Positions 13,952 to 25,615 are shown, counted from the stretch's first letter. The stretch: 64,000 bases of DNA from Thioalkalivibrio sulfidiphilus HL-EbGr7 (GCF_000021985.1 NC_011901.1:1054001-1118000), one strand, 5' to 3'. The notes: generated by a model not told the origin, from the sequence alone. Made by a program: numbers and translations.

Positions 13952-15197
13952 GATTCGCAATTACACGCTGAACTTCGGTCCCCAGCATCCCTCCGCCCAC
14001 GGCGTGCTGCGCCTGGTGCTGGAACTGGACGGCGAGGTGGTGCAGCGCGCCGACCCGCACATCGGCCTGCTGCATCGCGGCACCGAGAAGCTGGCCGAGA
14101 GCAAGCCCTACAACCAGAGCATCGGCTACATGGACCGTCTCGACTACGTGTCCATGATGTGCAACGAGCACGGCTACGTGCTGGCCATGGAAAAGCTCCT
14201 GGGTGTCCAGGCGCCCATCCGTGCCCAGTACATCCGGGTGATGTTCGACGAGATTACCCGCATCCTGAATCACCTGCTGTGGCTCGGCGCCCATGCCCTC
14301 GACATCGGCGCCATGACCGTGTTCCTGTACGCCTTCCGCGAGCGTGAGGACCTGATGGACTGCTACGAGGCGGTGAGCGGCGCGCGCCTGCACGCCACCT
14401 ATTACCGTCCCGGCGGCGTGGCCCGTGACCTGCCGGGCAGCATGCCCCAGTACCAGGCCTCCCGCTTCAAGAGCCAGAAGGAAGTGGACGCCCTCAACCA
14501 GGTGCGCCAGGGCTCCATGCTGGATTTCATCGAGGCCTTCACCGAGCGCTTCCCCGGCTGCGTGGATGAGTACGAGACACTGCTCACCGACAACCGCATC
14601 TGGAAGCAGCGCACCGTGGGCGTGGGTGTGGTCAGCCCCGAGCGCGCCATGCAGATGGGCTTCACCGGCCCCATGCTGCGCGGCTCGGGTATCGAGTGGG
14701 ACCTGCGCCGCAAGCAGCCCTACGAGGTCTACGACCGGCTCGACTTCCAGATCCCGGTGGGCGTGAACGGCGACTGCTACGACCGCTACCTGGTGCGCAT
14801 CGAGGAGATGCGCCAGTCCAACCGCATCATCAGGCAGTGCGTGGACTGGCTGCGCAAGAACCCCGGCCCGGTGATGCTGGAGGATCACAAGATCGCCCCG
14901 CCGCGCCGCGAAGAGATGAAGGCGGACATGGAGTCCCTCATTCACCACTTCAAGCTGTTCACCGAGGGCTTCTGCCTGCCCGAGGGCGAGGCCTATGCCG
15001 CGGTGGAACATCCCAAGGGCGAGTTCGGCGTGTACCTGGTCTCCGACGGGGCCAACAAGCCCTACCGGCTCAAGGTGCGCGCCCCCGGATTTGCCCACCT
15101 GGCCGGCCTCAACGAGATGGCCACGGGCCACATGCTGGCCGACGTGGTGGCCATCATCGGCACCCAGGACATCGTATTCGGGGAGATTGACCGCTGA
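13944..15197 (+). CDS. nuoD: NADH:quinone oxidoreductase subunit D
   Basis: The 417-residue 49-kDa subunit is related to NiFe-hydrogenase large subunits and forms the quinone-binding cavity with NuoB. The N-terminal [14 protein letters not shown] carries the quinone-site His, followed by HRGTEKLAE and a C-terminal DIVFGEIDR. The start at 13944 overlaps the nuoC stop and matches the usual MPEIRNYT N-terminus. Confidence 0.98.
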
Positions 15198-15703
15198 TGC
15201 CCAAGATCCAGACCGAACACAAGGCCGCACTGCTCAACGATCACCTGCGCGAGGAGATCGACGACTGGCTGCGCCGCTATCCGCAAGACCAGCGCCAGTC
15301 GGCGGTGCTCGGCGCCCTGCGCGCCGTGCAGCACGAGCACGGCTATCTCAGCACCGAGATGATGGACGCCGTGGCCGAGTATATCGGCATGCCGGACATC
15401 GCCGTCTACGAGGTGGCGAGCTTCTACTCCATGTTCGAGTTGAAGCCCGTGGGCCGACACACCATCGCCGTGTGCACCAACATCTCCTGCATGTTGCGCG
15501 GCTCCGACAGGATCGTCGAGCACATCGAGAACAAGCTGGGCATCAAGACCGGCGAGAGCACCCCCGACGGCAAGTTCTACATCAAGCGCGAAGAGGAATG
15601 CCTCGCCGCCTGCTGCGGCGCGCCCATGATGCAGGTGGATCACGTCTACTACGAGCATCTCACCCCCGAACGGGTGGACGAGATCCTCGACGGTCTGGAG
15701 TGA
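15197..15703 (+). CDS. nuoE: NADH:quinone oxidoreductase subunit E
   Basis: The 168-residue thioredoxin-like 24-kDa subunit binds the [2Fe-2S] cluster N1a. Its four Cys ligands are in CTNISC and [10 protein letters not shown]. It forms the NADH dehydrogenase module with NuoF and NuoG. The ATG shares its first base with the nuoD stop. Confidence 0.97.
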   Translation: MPKIQTEHKAALLNDHLREEIDDWLRRYPQDQRQSAVLGALRAVQHEHGYLSTEMMDAVAEYIGMPDIAVYEVASFYSMFELKPVGRHTIAVCTNISCMLRGSDRIVEHIENKLGIKTGESTPDGKFYIKREEECLAACCGAPMMQVDHVYYEHLTPERVDEILDGLE

Positions 15704-15710
15704 GCAAGCC

Positions 15711-16988
15711 ATGAACCGAATCTGCTTCACGACCCTTCAGTTCGACGAGCCCTGGACCCTGGAGAGCTATCTCAAGGTGGGCGGTTACCAGGCGTGGAAG
15801 AAGATCCTCACCGAGAAGATGTCCCAGGAGGACGTCATCGAGGAGGTGAAGAAATCCAACCTGCGCGGCCGTGGCGGCGCGGGCTTCCCCACGGGCCTGA
15901 AGTGGAGCTTCATGCCCCGCAATGCCCCGGGCCAGAAATACATCGTGTGCAACTCGGATGAATCCGAGCCGGGTACCTGCAAGGACCGCGACATCCTGCG
16001 CTTCAACCCCCACGCCCTGGTGGAGGGCATGGCCATCGGCGGCTACGCCATCGGCGCCACGGTGGGTTACAACTACATGCGCGGCGAGTTCATGGACGAG
16101 CCCTACCAGCGCTTCGCCCAGGCGGTGCGCGAGGCCTACGAACAGGGCTTCCTGGGCAAGGACATCCTGGGCTCCGGCGTGGATTTCGACCTCTACCCGA
16201 CGCTGGGTGCCGGCGCCTATATCTGCGGCGAGGAGACCGCGCTGCTGGAGTCCCTGGAAGGCAAGAAGGGCCAGCCCCGCTTCAAGCCGCCGTTCCCGGC
16301 CAACTTCGGCCTCTACGGCCGGCCCACCACCATCAACAACACCGAGTCCCTGTCTTCCATCCCGAGCATCATCCGCGAGGGTGGAGACTGGTTCGCGGCG
16401 CTCGGCATCCCCAAGTCCGGCGGCGAGAAGCTGTTCTCCGTCTCCGGTCACGTGAACAAACCGGGCAACTTCGAGATCCCCCTCGGTACCCCGTTCAAGG
16501 ACCTGCTGGAGATGGCCGGCGGCGTGCTGGGCGGCCGCAAGCTCAAAGCGGTGATCCCCGGCGGTTCCTCGGTGCCCGTGGTGCCCGGCGACGTGATGCT
16601 GACTGCCAACATGGACTACGACTCCATCGCCAAGGCCGGTTCCATGCTGGGCTCTGGCGCGGTGATCGTGATGGACGAGACCACCGACATGGTCAGGGCG
16701 TTGCAGCGCATCTCGCGCTTCTACTTCTCCGAGTCCTGCGGCCAGTGCACCCCCTGTCGCGAGGGCACCGGCTGGCTGTACCGCATGCTCACCCGCATCG
16801 TGGAAGGCAAGGGCCGGCCCGAGGACCTGGAGCGCCTGGACGACGTGGCCAGCAAGATCGAGGGCCGCACCATCTGCGCCCTGGGTGATGCCGCCGCCAT
16901 GCCGGTGCGCAGCTTCGTGAAGCACTTCCGCCACGAATTCGAATACTACATTCAGCACGGGCGCAGCCTGGTCGCGAACGCGGCCTGA
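15711..16988 (+). CDS. nuoF: NADH:quinone oxidoreductase subunit F (NADH- and FMN-binding)
   Basis: The 425-residue 51-kDa subunit accepts hydride from NADH. It shows the NADH-binding glycine loop [13 protein letters not shown] (near residues 52-64), the FMN-binding [15 protein letters not shown], and the 4Fe-4S cluster N3 ligands [12 protein letters not shown] plus a later Cys. It lies 7 bp after nuoE. Confidence 0.98.
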   Translation: MNRICFTTLQFDEPWTLESYLKVGGYQAWKKILTEKMSQEDVIEEVKKSNLRGRGGAGFPTGLKWSFMPRNAPGQKYIVCNSDESEPGTCKDRDILRFNPHALVEGMAIGGYAIGATVGYNYMRGEFMDEPYQRFAQAVREAYEQGFLGKDILGSGVDFDLYPTLGAGAYICGEETALLESLEGKKGQPRFKPPFPANFGLYGRPTTINNTESLSSIPSIIREGGDWFAALGIPKSGGEKLFSVSGHVNKPGNFEIPLGTPFKDLLEMAGGVLGGRKLKAVIPGGSSVPVVPGDVMLTANMDYDSIAKAGSMLGSGAVIVMDETTDMVRALQRISRFYFSESCGQCTPCREGTGWLYRMLTRIVEGKGRPEDLERLDDVASKIEGRTICALGDAAAMPVRSFVKHFRHEFEYYIQHGRSLVANAA

Positions 16989-17028
16989 GCCTGCCCGGAC
17001 TGAACCCCAGCGAGTCGAGACACAGAAC

Positions 17029-19404
17029 ATGAGTCAGGACCTGGTCAACATCGAGATCAACGGCATTCCCCTGCAGGCACGCAAGGGCGCCATGCTGATC
17101 GAGGTGGCGGACGAAGCGGGCATCAAGATCCCGCGCTTCTGCTACCACAAGAAGCTGTCCGTGGCGGCCAACTGCCGCATGTGCCTGGTGGAGGTGGAGA
17201 AGGCGCCCAAGCCGCTGCCCGCCTGCGCCACGCCGGTGATGGACGGCATGAAGGCCTTCACCCAGTCGCCCAAGGCCCTGGCCGCCCAGAAGGGCACCAT
17301 GGAGTTCCTGCTCATCAACCATCCGCTGGACTGCCCCATCTGCGACCAGGGCGGCGAGTGCGAGCTGCAGGACGTGGCCATGGGCTACGGCGAGGACGTG
17401 TCCCGCTACAGCGAGGCCAAGCGCGTGGTGAAGGACAAGGACATCGGTCCCCTGATCGCCACCGAGATGACCCGCTGCATCCACTGCACCCGCTGCGTGC
17501 GCTTCGGCGAGGAGATCGCCGGCATCCGTGAACTGGGCGCCACCGGCCGCGGCGAGTTCATGCAGATCGGCACCTACATCGAGAAGTCGGTCAGCTCCGA
17601 GATGTCCGGCAACGTGATCGACCTGTGCCCGGTGGGCGCGCTCACCGCCAAGCCGTCCCGCTACACGGCGCGTCCCTGGGAACTGGTGCAGCACGCCACC
17701 GTGGCGCCCCATGACAGCATCGGCTCCAACCTGTTCCTGCACACCCGCGAGGGTCGCGTGATGCGCGCCGTGCCCCGGGACAACGAGGCGGTCAACGAGA
17801 CCTGGATCTCCGACCGGGACCGCTTCAGCTACACCGGCCTGTATGCCGATGACCGCCTCACCACGCCCATGGTGAAAGACAACGGCAAGTGGGTGGCCAC
17901 CGACTGGGAAACGGCCCTGGCCCGCACCGTAGAAGGCTTGAAGGGCACCGCCGCCAGCGAGATCGGCGCACTGCTCTCGCCCCACGCCAGCCTGGAAGAA
18001 CTCTACCTGGCCCAGAAGCTGCTGCGCGGTCTGGGCGTGAGTGCCATCGATCACCGCCTGCGCCAGGGCGATTTCGCGCATGGCGACGCCGATCCCGTGT
18101 TCCCCTACCTGGGTCTGCCCGTCGCGGATCTTGAGAACCTCAACGCCGCCCTGCTGGTGGCCTCCAACGTGCGCAAGGAACAGCCCATCGCGGCCCATCG
18201 CCTGCGCAAGGCGGGGCTCAAGGGCGCCCGCCTGATGGCCATCAACACCCGGGACTACGGCTTTGCCTTCCCGGTGACGGCCCAGTGCATCACCGACCCC
18301 CATGGCATGGTCGGTGTCCTGGCGGGCGTGGCCGGTGCCGCGCTCAAGGCCGCCGGCGCCAAGGCGCCGGCGAGCCTGGCAAAGATCATCGACGCCGCCG
18401 AGATCGACGAGACCACCCGCGCCATGGCCGAACAGCTCAAGGCCGGCGAACAGGCCGTGGTGCTGCTGGGCAGCCAGGCCTTTGCCCATCCCCGCTTCAG
18501 CCTGCTGCGCGCCCTGGCCGCCGTGGTGGCCGAGCACACCGGCGCCGCCCTGGGCTACCTGCCCGAGGCCGCCAACAGCGCCGGCGCCTGGCTGGCCGGT
18601 GCCGTGCCCCATCGCGGTCCCGCCGGTGAGCGGCTGGTCAGCTCGGGCCTGGATGCCCAGGCCATGCTGGACAAGCCGCGCCAGGCCTATGTGCTGCTGG
18701 GCGTGGAGCCGGATCTGGACTGCGCCGACGGCGTGCGTGCCCGGGAGGCCATCGAGGGGGCGAACTTCGTGGTCTCGCTCAATGCCTTCGCCTCCGAGGC
18801 CACCCGCAACCTGGCCGACGTGCTGCTGCCCATCGCCACCTTCGCCGAGACCTCCGGCACCTTCGTCAATGCCGAGGGCCGCTGGCAGTCCTTCCAGGGT
18901 GTCGCCCGGCCCCTGGGCGAGGCCCGCCCCGGCTGGAAGGTGCTGCGTGTGCTGGGCAACATGGCCGGGCTCAATGGTTTCGAGCACGTCTCTTCCGAGA
19001 ACGTGCGCGACGAACTCAAGGGGCTGTTCGGCGCCGACCTGTCCTTCGATACCGGCGTCTCCCTGGAAGGAGCGGCCTTCGAGGCGGCCACGGTACCCAC
19101 CGGCCTGCAGCGCGCCGGTGGCGTGGCCATCTACGCCCTGGATCCCCTGGTGCGCCGCGCGCGGCCGCTGCAGGAGACCGCCGACGGCCGCCAGGCCGGT
19201 GCCTACATCAGCGAGGCCCAGGCCCGCGCCCTGGACCTGCTCAATACGGACCGGGTGCTGGTGCGCCAGAACGGCCGCACCGCCACCCTGGACCTGGTGA
19301 TCGACGACGGCGTCGCCATGGGCTGTGTATGGATTCCCGCCGGGATGCCGGAGACCGCTGCCCTGGGCGCGGCCTTCGGACCCGTGGAACTGCAGAAGCT
19401 CTAA
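17029..19404 (+). CDS. nuoG: NADH:quinone oxidoreductase subunit G
   Basis: The 791-residue 75-kDa subunit has an N-terminal [2Fe-2S] ferredoxin-like domain (Cys in PRFCYHKKLSVAANCRMC), then a His/Cys-ligated cluster (HPLDCPICDQGGECELQD). A CIHCTRCVRFGEE 4Fe-4S site comes next, and finally a molybdopterin-oxidoreductase-like domain that carries no cofactor in complex I. The length is normal. The C-terminal half is Ala-rich and less conserved. Confidence 0.97.
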   Translation: MSQDLVNIEINGIPLQARKGAMLIEVADEAGIKIPRFCYHKKLSVAANCRMCLVEVEKAPKPLPACATPVMDGMKAFTQSPKALAAQKGTMEFLLINHPLDCPICDQGGECELQDVAMGYGEDVSRYSEAKRVVKDKDIGPLIATEMTRCIHCTRCVRFGEEIAGIRELGATGRGEFMQIGTYIEKSVSSEMSGNVIDLCPVGALTAKPSRYTARPWELVQHATVAPHDSIGSNLFLHTREGRVMRAVPRDNEAVNETWISDRDRFSYTGLYADDRLTTPMVKDNGKWVATDWETALARTVEGLKGTAASEIGALLSPHASLEELYLAQKLLRGLGVSAIDHRLRQGDFAHGDADPVFPYLGLPVADLENLNAALLVASNVRKEQPIAAHRLRKAGLKGARLMAINTRDYGFAFPVTAQCITDPHGMVGVLAGVAGAALKAAGAKAPASLAKIIDAAEIDETTRAMAEQLKAGEQAVVLLGSQAFAHPRFSLLRALAAVVAEHTGAALGYLPEAANSAGAWLAGAVPHRGPAGERLVSSGLDAQAMLDKPRQAYVLLGVEPDLDCADGVRAREAIEGANFVVSLNAFASEATRNLADVLLPIATFAETSGTFVNAEGRWQSFQGVARPLGEARPGWKVLRVLGNMAGLNGFEHVSSENVRDELKGLFGADLSFDTGVSLEGAAFEAATVPTGLQRAGGVAIYALDPLVRRARPLQETADGRQAGAYISEAQARALDLLNTDRVLVRQNGRTATLDLVIDDGVAMGCVWIPAGMPETAALGAAFGPVELQKL

Positions 19405-19422
19405 GGGCGCTGGGGATACGAG

Positions 19423-20487
19423 ATGCTGGAAACCATCATGAATGTCTGGGAAGGGTTGCCGCTGGTCATGCAGATCATGGCCAAGATCACCCTGATCGTC
19501 GCGCCCCTGATGCTGGCGGTGGCCTACGTCACCTACGCCGAGCGCAAGGTGATCGGCTACATGCAGGTGCGCCTGGGTCCGAACCGGGTGGGTCCCAAGG
19601 GCTGGCTGCAGCCCATCGCCGACGCGGTCAAGCTGCTGACCAAAGAGGTGATCGTCCCCACCAACGCCAACCGCTACCTGTTCCTGATCGCCCCGGTGCT
19701 GTCCATCGCCCCGGCGCTGGCGGCCTGGGCGGTGATCCCCTTCGACGACGGCATGGCGCTGGCCAATATAAACGCCGGTCTGCTGTACATCCTGGCCCTG
19801 AGTTCGCTCGGCGTGTACGGCGTGATCATTGCCGGCTGGGCGTCCAACTCCAAGTACGCCCTGCTGGGCGCCATGCGTTCCGCGGCCCAGATCGTGGCCT
19901 ACGAGATCGCCATGGGCTTCGCCCTGGTGGGCGTGATCATGGTGGCCGGCAGCCTGAACCTGGGCGAGATCGTCAGCGCCCAGTCCGGCAGCATCTATCA
20001 CTGGTACCTGCTGCCCCTGCTGCCCCTGTTCCTGGTGTTCTTCATCTCCGGCGTGGCCGAGACCAACCGCGCACCCTTCGACGTGGCGGAAGGCGAGTCG
20101 GAGATCGTGGCCGGTTTCCACGTGGAGTATTCGGGCATGGCCTTCGCCGTGTTCTTCCTGGCCGAATACGCCAACATGATCCTGATCTCGGCGCTCACCG
20201 CGTTGCTGTTCCTGGGCGGCTGGCTGTCTCCCTTCCAGGGCATCCTGCCGGAGTCCGCCTTTGCGATTCCCGTGATCGGCTGGTTCCTGGACAGCGGCAT
20301 CCACTGGTTCCTGCTCAAGACCGCCTTCTTCCTGTTCCTGTTCCTGTGGTTCCGTGCCACCTTCCCCCGCTATCGCTATGACCAGATCATGCGCCTGGGC
20401 TGGAAGGTGCTGATCCCGGTGACCATCGTGTGGCTGTTTGTCCTGGGCGTGGGTGTCGCCTTCGGCATCGGCCCCTGGTTCGCGTGA
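19423..20487 (+). CDS. nuoH: NADH:quinone oxidoreductase subunit H
   Basis: The 354-residue membrane subunit has about eight hydrophobic helices and joins the peripheral arm to the proton-pumping arm. Conserved segments include [20 protein letters not shown] (near residues 40-59) and [19 protein letters not shown] (near residues 208-226), the cytoplasmic loops around the quinone tunnel. Confidence 0.98.
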   Translation: MLETIMNVWEGLPLVMQIMAKITLIVAPLMLAVAYVTYAERKVIGYMQVRLGPNRVGPKGWLQPIADAVKLLTKEVIVPTNANRYLFLIAPVLSIAPALAAWAVIPFDDGMALANINAGLLYILALSSLGVYGVIIAGWASNSKYALLGAMRSAAQIVAYEIAMGFALVGVIMVAGSLNLGEIVSAQSGSIYHWYLLPLLPLFLVFFISGVAETNRAPFDVAEGESEIVAGFHVEYSGMAFAVFFLAEYANMILISALTALLFLGGWLSPFQGILPESAFAIPVIGWFLDSGIHWFLLKTAFFLFLFLWFRATFPRYRYDQIMRLGWKVLIPVTIVWLFVLGVGVAFGIGPWFA

Positions 20488-20498
20488 GAGGTTCGATG

Positions 20499-20990
20499 AT
20501 GAGTGCTGCGATTCGCAACTTCTTCAAGAGTTTTATGCTGTGGGAACTGCTCATCGGCATGCGGCTGACCGGGCGTTATCTGTTCGCCCGCAAGATCACC
20601 GTGCAGTACCCGGAAGAGAAGACGCCCATGTCGCCGCGCTTCCGCGGCCTGCACGCCCTGCGCCGCTATCCCAACGGCGAGGAACGCTGCATCGCCTGCA
20701 AGCTGTGCGAGGCGGTGTGCCCGGCGCTGGCCATCACCATCGAATCCGAGCAGCGGGCCGACGGCACCCGGCGCACCACACGCTATGACATCGACCTGTT
20801 CAAGTGCATCTTCTGCGGCTTCTGCGAGGAGGCCTGCCCGGTGGACTCCATCGTCGAGACCCACCTGTTCGAGTACCACTTCGAGAACCGGGGCGAGCAG
20901 ATCATGACCAAGGACAAGCTGCTGGCCATCGGCGACCGGTACGAGCAGCAGATCGCGGCCGCCCGCGCCGCCGACGCGCCGTACCGATAA
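20499..20990 (+). CDS. nuoI: NADH:quinone oxidoreductase subunit I
   Basis: The 163-residue subunit carries two 4Fe-4S clusters (N6a and N6b), bound by [12 protein letters not shown] and [12 protein letters not shown]. An amphipathic N-terminal region anchors it to the membrane domain. Adjacent ATGs at 20496 and 20499 are possible. The second has the better seven-base spacing from AGAGG at 20487-20491. Confidence 0.97.
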   Translation: MSAAIRNFFKSFMLWELLIGMRLTGRYLFARKITVQYPEEKTPMSPRFRGLHALRRYPNGEERCIACKLCEAVCPALAITIESEQRADGTRRTTRYDIDLFKCIFCGFCEEACPVDSIVETHLFEYHFENRGEQIMTKDKLLAIGDRYEQQIAAARAADAPYR

Positions 20991-21011
20991 GTTTCGAGGA
21001 CGATTCCGACC

Positions 21012-21605
21012 ATGAACTTTGAAGCCTTCCTGTTCTACTTCTTCTCCGTGATCCTGGTGGGCGCGGCGGTGGCCATGATCACCGTGCGCAACCCGGTGCA
21101 CGCGGCCCTGTTCCTGGTGCTCACCTTCTTCACCAGCGCCGCCCTGTGGATCATGCTGGAGGCGGAGTTCCTGGGCATCGTGCTGGTGCTGGTCTACGTG
21201 GGCGCGGTGATGGTGCTGTTCCTGTTCGTGGTGATGATGCTGGACATCAACCTGGCGCGCATGCGCGAGGGCTTCATCCGCTTCCTGCCGGTGGGCATCG
21301 TGGTGGCGGTGGCCATGGTGAGCGTCATGACCCTGGTGATCGTGCGCCACTTCCACATGGAGGCCCCGGAGCGGGCCGGCGCCGATTACAACAACACCGA
21401 GGCCCTGGGCCAGATCCTGTACACCGAATACGTCTACCCCTTCGAGATCGCCGCGGTGATCCTGCTGGTGGCCATCGTCGCGGCCATCGCGCTGACCATG
21501 CGCCGCCGGCCGGGTACCAAGGCCATCGATCCGGCACAGCAGGTGCGCATCACCCGCAAGGGCCGGGTGCGCATGGTGGACATGAAGTCGGAAGACAAGT
21601 CCTGA
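21012..21605 (+). CDS. nuoJ: NADH:quinone oxidoreductase subunit J
   Basis: The 197-residue membrane subunit has five hydrophobic helices. The second and third contain the conserved NPVHAALFLVLTFF and the pi-bulge segment EFLGIVLVLVYVGAVMVLFL. The C-terminal tail after the last helix is basic. It sits between nuoI and nuoK in the standard order. Confidence 0.97.
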   Translation: MNFEAFLFYFFSVILVGAAVAMITVRNPVHAALFLVLTFFTSAALWIMLEAEFLGIVLVLVYVGAVMVLFLFVVMMLDINLARMREGFIRFLPVGIVVAVAMVSVMTLVIVRHFHMEAPERAGADYNNTEALGQILYTEYVYPFEIAAVILLVAIVAAIALTMRRRPGTKAIDPAQQVRITRKGRVRMVDMKSEDKS

Positions 21606-21685
21606 TCCGGGAAGACGGAATCACGAACAGACATGAAGAGGCGGGCCGGTCGACGGTCTGCCCGGGCTAACAAACGGGACCCATC

Positions 21686-21991
21686 ATGATTTCTTTGTCA
21701 CATTATCTGGTCCTCGGGGCGATCCTGTTCTCCCTGAGCATCGCCGGGATCTTCCTCAACCGGAAGAACGTCATCATTCTGCTCATGTCCATCGAGCTGA
21801 TGCTGCTGGCGGTGAACATGAACTTCGTCGCCTTCTCCCATTTCTCCGGGGATCTGGCAGGCCAGGTGTTCGTGTTTTTCATCCTCACCGTCGCCGCCGC
21901 CGAGGCCGCCATCGGCCTGGCCATCCTGACCCTGCTGTTCCGCAACCGCCAGACCATCAACGTCCAGGATCTGGACGAGATGAAGGGATAA
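21686..21991 (+). CDS. nuoK: NADH:quinone oxidoreductase subunit K
   Basis: The 101-residue three-helix MrpC-like subunit carries buried Glu residues in [13 protein letters not shown] (helix 2) and [11 protein letters not shown] (helix 3), which belong to the proton channel. The 80-bp gap from nuoJ is the longest inside the operon and contains nothing I recognise. nuoL begins 4 bp later. Confidence 0.97.
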
Positions 21992-21995
21992 GGTC

Positions 21996-24023
21996 ATGGA
22001 GAACATCTATCTCGCCATCGTCCTCGCCCCCCTGTTCGGCGCCATCGTGGCCGGCCTGTTCGGCCGCCAGATCGGCCGGGTAGGGGCCCACACGGTCACC
22101 ATCCTGGGCGTGGCCGTGTCCTTCCTGCTGTCGGTGTGGGTGTTCAAGGCCCACGTGTTCGACGGTGCGGAGGTCTACAACGCCACCGTCTACACCTGGA
22201 TGGTGAGCGACGGCATCCGCTTCGAGGTGGGCTTCCTGGTGGACAACCTCACCGCCATGATGATGCTGGTGGTGACCTTCGTGTCCCTGATGGTGCACAT
22301 CTACACCATCGGCTACATGCAGGACGACCCGGGCTACCAGCGCTTCTTCGCCTACATCTCCCTGTTCACCTTCTCCATGCTGATGCTGGTGATGGCGAAC
22401 AACTTCATGCAGCTGTTCTTCGGCTGGGAGGCCGTGGGCCTGGTCTCCTACCTGCTGATCGGCTTCTGGTACAAGCGCCCCACGGCCATCTACGCCAACA
22501 TGAAGGCCTTCATCGTCAACCGCGTGGGCGACTTCGGCTTCATCCTGGGCATCGGCGCGCTGCTGTTCTACGCCGGCAGCCTGGATTACTGGGAGGTGTT
22601 CGCCGAGGCCGAGGGCATGTCCCAGGCCACCATCAGCATCATCCCGGGCACCGAGTGGTCCCTGCTGACGGTGGCCTGCATCCTGTTGTTCATCGGCGCC
22701 ATGGGCAAGTCCGCCCAGGTCCCCCTGCACGTGTGGCTGCCGGACTCCATGGAAGGCCCGACCCCCATCTCCGCCCTGATCCACGCGGCCACCATGGTGA
22801 CCGCCGGCATCTTCATGGTGGCGCGCATGTCGCCCCTGTTCGAGCTGTCCACGGCGGCCCTGTCCTTCGTGCTGGTGATTGGCGCGCTGACCGCCTTCTT
22901 CATGGGCCTGATCGGTATCGTGCAGAACGACATCAAGCGGGTGGTGGCCTACTCGACCCTGTCCCAGCTGGGCTACATGACCGTGGCCCTGGGTGCCTCG
23001 GCCTACGCCGCGGGTGTGTTCCACCTGATGACCCATGCCTTCTTCAAGGCCCTGCTGTTCCTGGCCGCGGGTTCGGTGATCATCGCCATGCACCACGAGC
23101 AGGACATGCGCCGCATGGGCGGCCTGCGCAAGTACATGCCCATCACCTACATCACGGCCCTGATCGGCTCGCTGGCCCTGATCGGTTTCCCGGGCTTCGC
23201 CGGCTTCTTCTCCAAGGACGGCATCATCGAGGCGGTTTCCCTGTCCACCACGCCGGGGGCGACCTTCGCCTACGTGCTGGTGCTGGCCGGCGTGTTCGTG
23301 ACGGCCTTCTACTCCTTCCGCATGTTCTTCCTGGTGTTCCACGGCGAGGAGCGCTTCCGTAACCTGGAGCACCACGCCCATCATGACGCGCATCACGGCG
23401 ATGAACATGGCGACGACCACGGCGATGACCACGGCCATGGCCACCACGGTCCGGTGGAGCCGAAGGAGTCACCCTGGGTGGTGACCGTGCCCCTGATCCT
23501 GCTGGCCATCCCTTCTGTACTGGCCGGTTACGTGGTGGGCCCGATGCTGTTCGGCGACTTCTTCGGCGATGCCATCTTCGTGGCCGAGGCCAACGACGTG
23601 CTGGCCCGCCTGGGCGAGGGCTACACCGGGGTGATGGGCTTCATCGTCCACGGCATGATGATGCCGCCCTTCTGGCTGGCCATGGCCGGTCTGGCCAGCG
23701 CCTGGTACATCTACATGCGCAAGCCCTCCATCGCCGCCGCCGCCAAGGCGCGCTTCGAGTGGCTGTACAAGGTGCTGGACCGCAAGTACGGCTTCGATGA
23801 GTTCAACGCCTTCGTGTTCGCCGGCGGCAGCGTCGGCCTGGGCCGCGCCCTGTGGCGCTTCGGCGACCGGATGTTCATCGACGGCCTGCTGGTCAACGGC
23901 AGCGCCCGGGCGGTGGGCTTCATCTCCAGATATGCCCGCTTCAGCCAGACCGGATACCTGTATCACTACGCCTTCGCCATGATCATCGGCCTGCTGGTGC
24001 TGATCACGGTGTTCGCGTTCTGA
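21996..24023 (+). CDS. nuoL: NADH:quinone oxidoreductase subunit L (antiporter-like)
   Basis: The 675-residue distal proton-pumping subunit has the antiporter-type core with Glu in FFGWEAVGLVSYLLIGFW and Lys/His in SAQVPLHVWLPDSMEGPTP. The long amphipathic lateral helix is at the C-terminus. A loop at about residues 455-490 is remarkably rich in His and Asp (HHAHHDAHHGDEHGDDHG), just before the segment SPWVVTVPLILLAIPSV. Confidence 0.98.
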   Translation: MENIYLAIVLAPLFGAIVAGLFGRQIGRVGAHTVTILGVAVSFLLSVWVFKAHVFDGAEVYNATVYTWMVSDGIRFEVGFLVDNLTAMMMLVVTFVSLMVHIYTIGYMQDDPGYQRFFAYISLFTFSMLMLVMANNFMQLFFGWEAVGLVSYLLIGFWYKRPTAIYANMKAFIVNRVGDFGFILGIGALLFYAGSLDYWEVFAEAEGMSQATISIIPGTEWSLLTVACILLFIGAMGKSAQVPLHVWLPDSMEGPTPISALIHAATMVTAGIFMVARMSPLFELSTAALSFVLVIGALTAFFMGLIGIVQNDIKRVVAYSTLSQLGYMTVALGASAYAAGVFHLMTHAFFKALLFLAAGSVIIAMHHEQDMRRMGGLRKYMPITYITALIGSLALIGFPGFAGFFSKDGIIEAVSLSTTPGATFAYVLVLAGVFVTAFYSFRMFFLVFHGEERFRNLEHHAHHDAHHGDEHGDDHGDDHGHGHHGPVEPKESPWVVTVPLILLAIPSVLAGYVVGPMLFGDFFGDAIFVAEANDVLARLGEGYTGVMGFIVHGMMMPPFWLAMAGLASAWYIYMRKPSIAAAAKARFEWLYKVLDRKYGFDEFNAFVFAGGSVGLGRALWRFGDRMFIDGLLVNGSARAVGFISRYARFSQTGYLYHYAFAMIIGLLVLITVFAF

Positions 24024-24087
24024 GCGCGGAACATAACGACAAGACGATCCAGCAGGATCGAATCGCGGAACATTTTGGGACTGATCA

Positions 24088-25602
24088 ATGTTTGCTGACT
24101 GGCCACTTCTGAGTCTGGTGATCTGGACGCCGATCATCGGCGGCATCCTGGTGCTGATGGCGGGGGACAAGATGCCCGACGGCGCGCGCCGTCTGTCGCT
24201 GTTCTTCTCGGTGCTGACCTTCCTGATCAGCATCCCGCTGTTCGTGCACTTCGACCGGGGCACCCACGAGATGCAGTTCGTGGAGCTGCTGCCCTGGATC
24301 AGCACCTTCAACGTCAACTACCACCTGGGCGTGGACGGCATCTCCATGCCGCTGATCCTGCTCACCACCTTCACCACGGTGCTGGTGGTGATCGCCGCCT
24401 GGGAGGTGATCCAGAAGCGGGTGTCCCAGTACATGGCCGCCTTCCTGATCATGGAAGGTTTCATGAACGGCGTGTTCGCGGCCCTGGACTCGGTGCTGTT
24501 CTACGTGTTCTTCGAGGGCATGCTGATCCCCATGTTCCTGGTGATCGGCCTGTGGGGCGGGCCGAACCGGGTCTACGCCACCCTCAAGTTCTTCCTCTAC
24601 ACCTTCCTGGGCTCGGTGTTCATGCTGGTCGCGCTGATCTACATGTACACCCGCTCCGGCAGCTTCGCGATCCTGGACTTCCACCAGCTGCAGCTGGGCA
24701 TGACCGCCCAGGTGCTGATCTTCCTCGCCTTCCTGGCGGCCTTCGCGGTGAAGATCCCCATGTGGCCGGTGCACACCTGGTTGCCGGACGCCCACGTGGA
24801 GGCGCCCACCGGCGGCTCGGTGGTGCTGGCGGCCATCATGCTCAAGATCGGCGGCTACGGCTTCCTGCGCTTCAGCCTGCCCATTACGCCGGACGCCTCC
24901 ATGGCCCTGGACTGGCTGCTGATCACCATGTCGCTCATCGCCGTGGTCTACATCGGCTTCGTGGCCCTGGTGCAGCAGGACATGAAGAAGCTCATCGCCT
25001 ATTCGTCCATCGCCCACATGGGCTTCGTGACGCTCGGCATCTTCATCGTGTTCATGATCTACAACAACACCGGCAACTGGCAGGGCGCGGCACTGGGCAT
25101 CGAGGGCGCCATGGTGCAGATGATCTCCCACGGCTTCATCTCCGCGGCCATGTTCCTGTGCGTGGGCGTGCTCTACGACCGCCTGCACAGCCGCCAGATC
25201 GCCGACTACGGCGGCGTCGTGAACACCATGCCCTGGTTCTCCGCCTTCTTCGTGCTGTTCGCCATGGCCAACACCGGCCTGCCGGGCACCTCCGGCTTCG
25301 TGGGTGAGTTCATGGTGATCCTGGCCAGCTTCAAGGCCAACTTCTGGATCGCCTTCCTGGCCGCCACCACCCTGATCCTGGCCGCCGGATACACCCTGTG
25401 GCTGGTTAAGCGGGTGGTGTTCGGCGAGATCGCCAATGACAACGTGGCCAAGCTCCAGGATCTCAACCGCCGCGAGTTCCTGGTGCTGGGCATCCTCGCC
25501 TTCGTGGTGCTGCTGCTGGGTGTGTGGCCCGCGCCGCTGCTGGAGGTGATGCATGCCACGGTGGACAACCTGATCCAGCACATCGCTGTATCCAAGCTCT
25601 GA
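24088..25602 (+). CDS. nuoM: NADH:quinone oxidoreductase subunit M (antiporter-like)
   Basis: The 504-residue antiporter-like subunit has [18 protein letters not shown] with the channel Glu and [20 protein letters not shown] with the central Lys. About fourteen hydrophobic helices are present and the length is normal. It lies between nuoL and nuoN. Confidence 0.98.
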   Translation: MFADWPLLSLVIWTPIIGGILVLMAGDKMPDGARRLSLFFSVLTFLISIPLFVHFDRGTHEMQFVELLPWISTFNVNYHLGVDGISMPLILLTTFTTVLVVIAAWEVIQKRVSQYMAAFLIMEGFMNGVFAALDSVLFYVFFEGMLIPMFLVIGLWGGPNRVYATLKFFLYTFLGSVFMLVALIYMYTRSGSFAILDFHQLQLGMTAQVLIFLAFLAAFAVKIPMWPVHTWLPDAHVEAPTGGSVVLAAIMLKIGGYGFLRFSLPITPDASMALDWLLITMSLIAVVYIGFVALVQQDMKKLIAYSSIAHMGFVTLGIFIVFMIYNNTGNWQGAALGIEGAMVQMISHGFISAAMFLCVGVLYDRLHSRQIADYGGVVNTMPWFSAFFVLFAMANTGLPGTSGFVGEFMVILASFKANFWIAFLAATTLILAAGYTLWLVKRVVFGEIANDNVAKLQDLNRREFLVLGILAFVVLLLGVWPAPLLEVMHATVDNLIQHIAVSKL

Positions 25603-25615
25603 CCCGGATAACGAC

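Noticed and set aside
16789-20304. A 1171-codon open frame on the minus strand opposite nuoF-nuoH
   Set aside because: It lies antisense to three clear complex I genes. Its translation is low-complexity, rich in Gly, His, Gln and Ala, as expected from the antisense frame of GC-rich genes.
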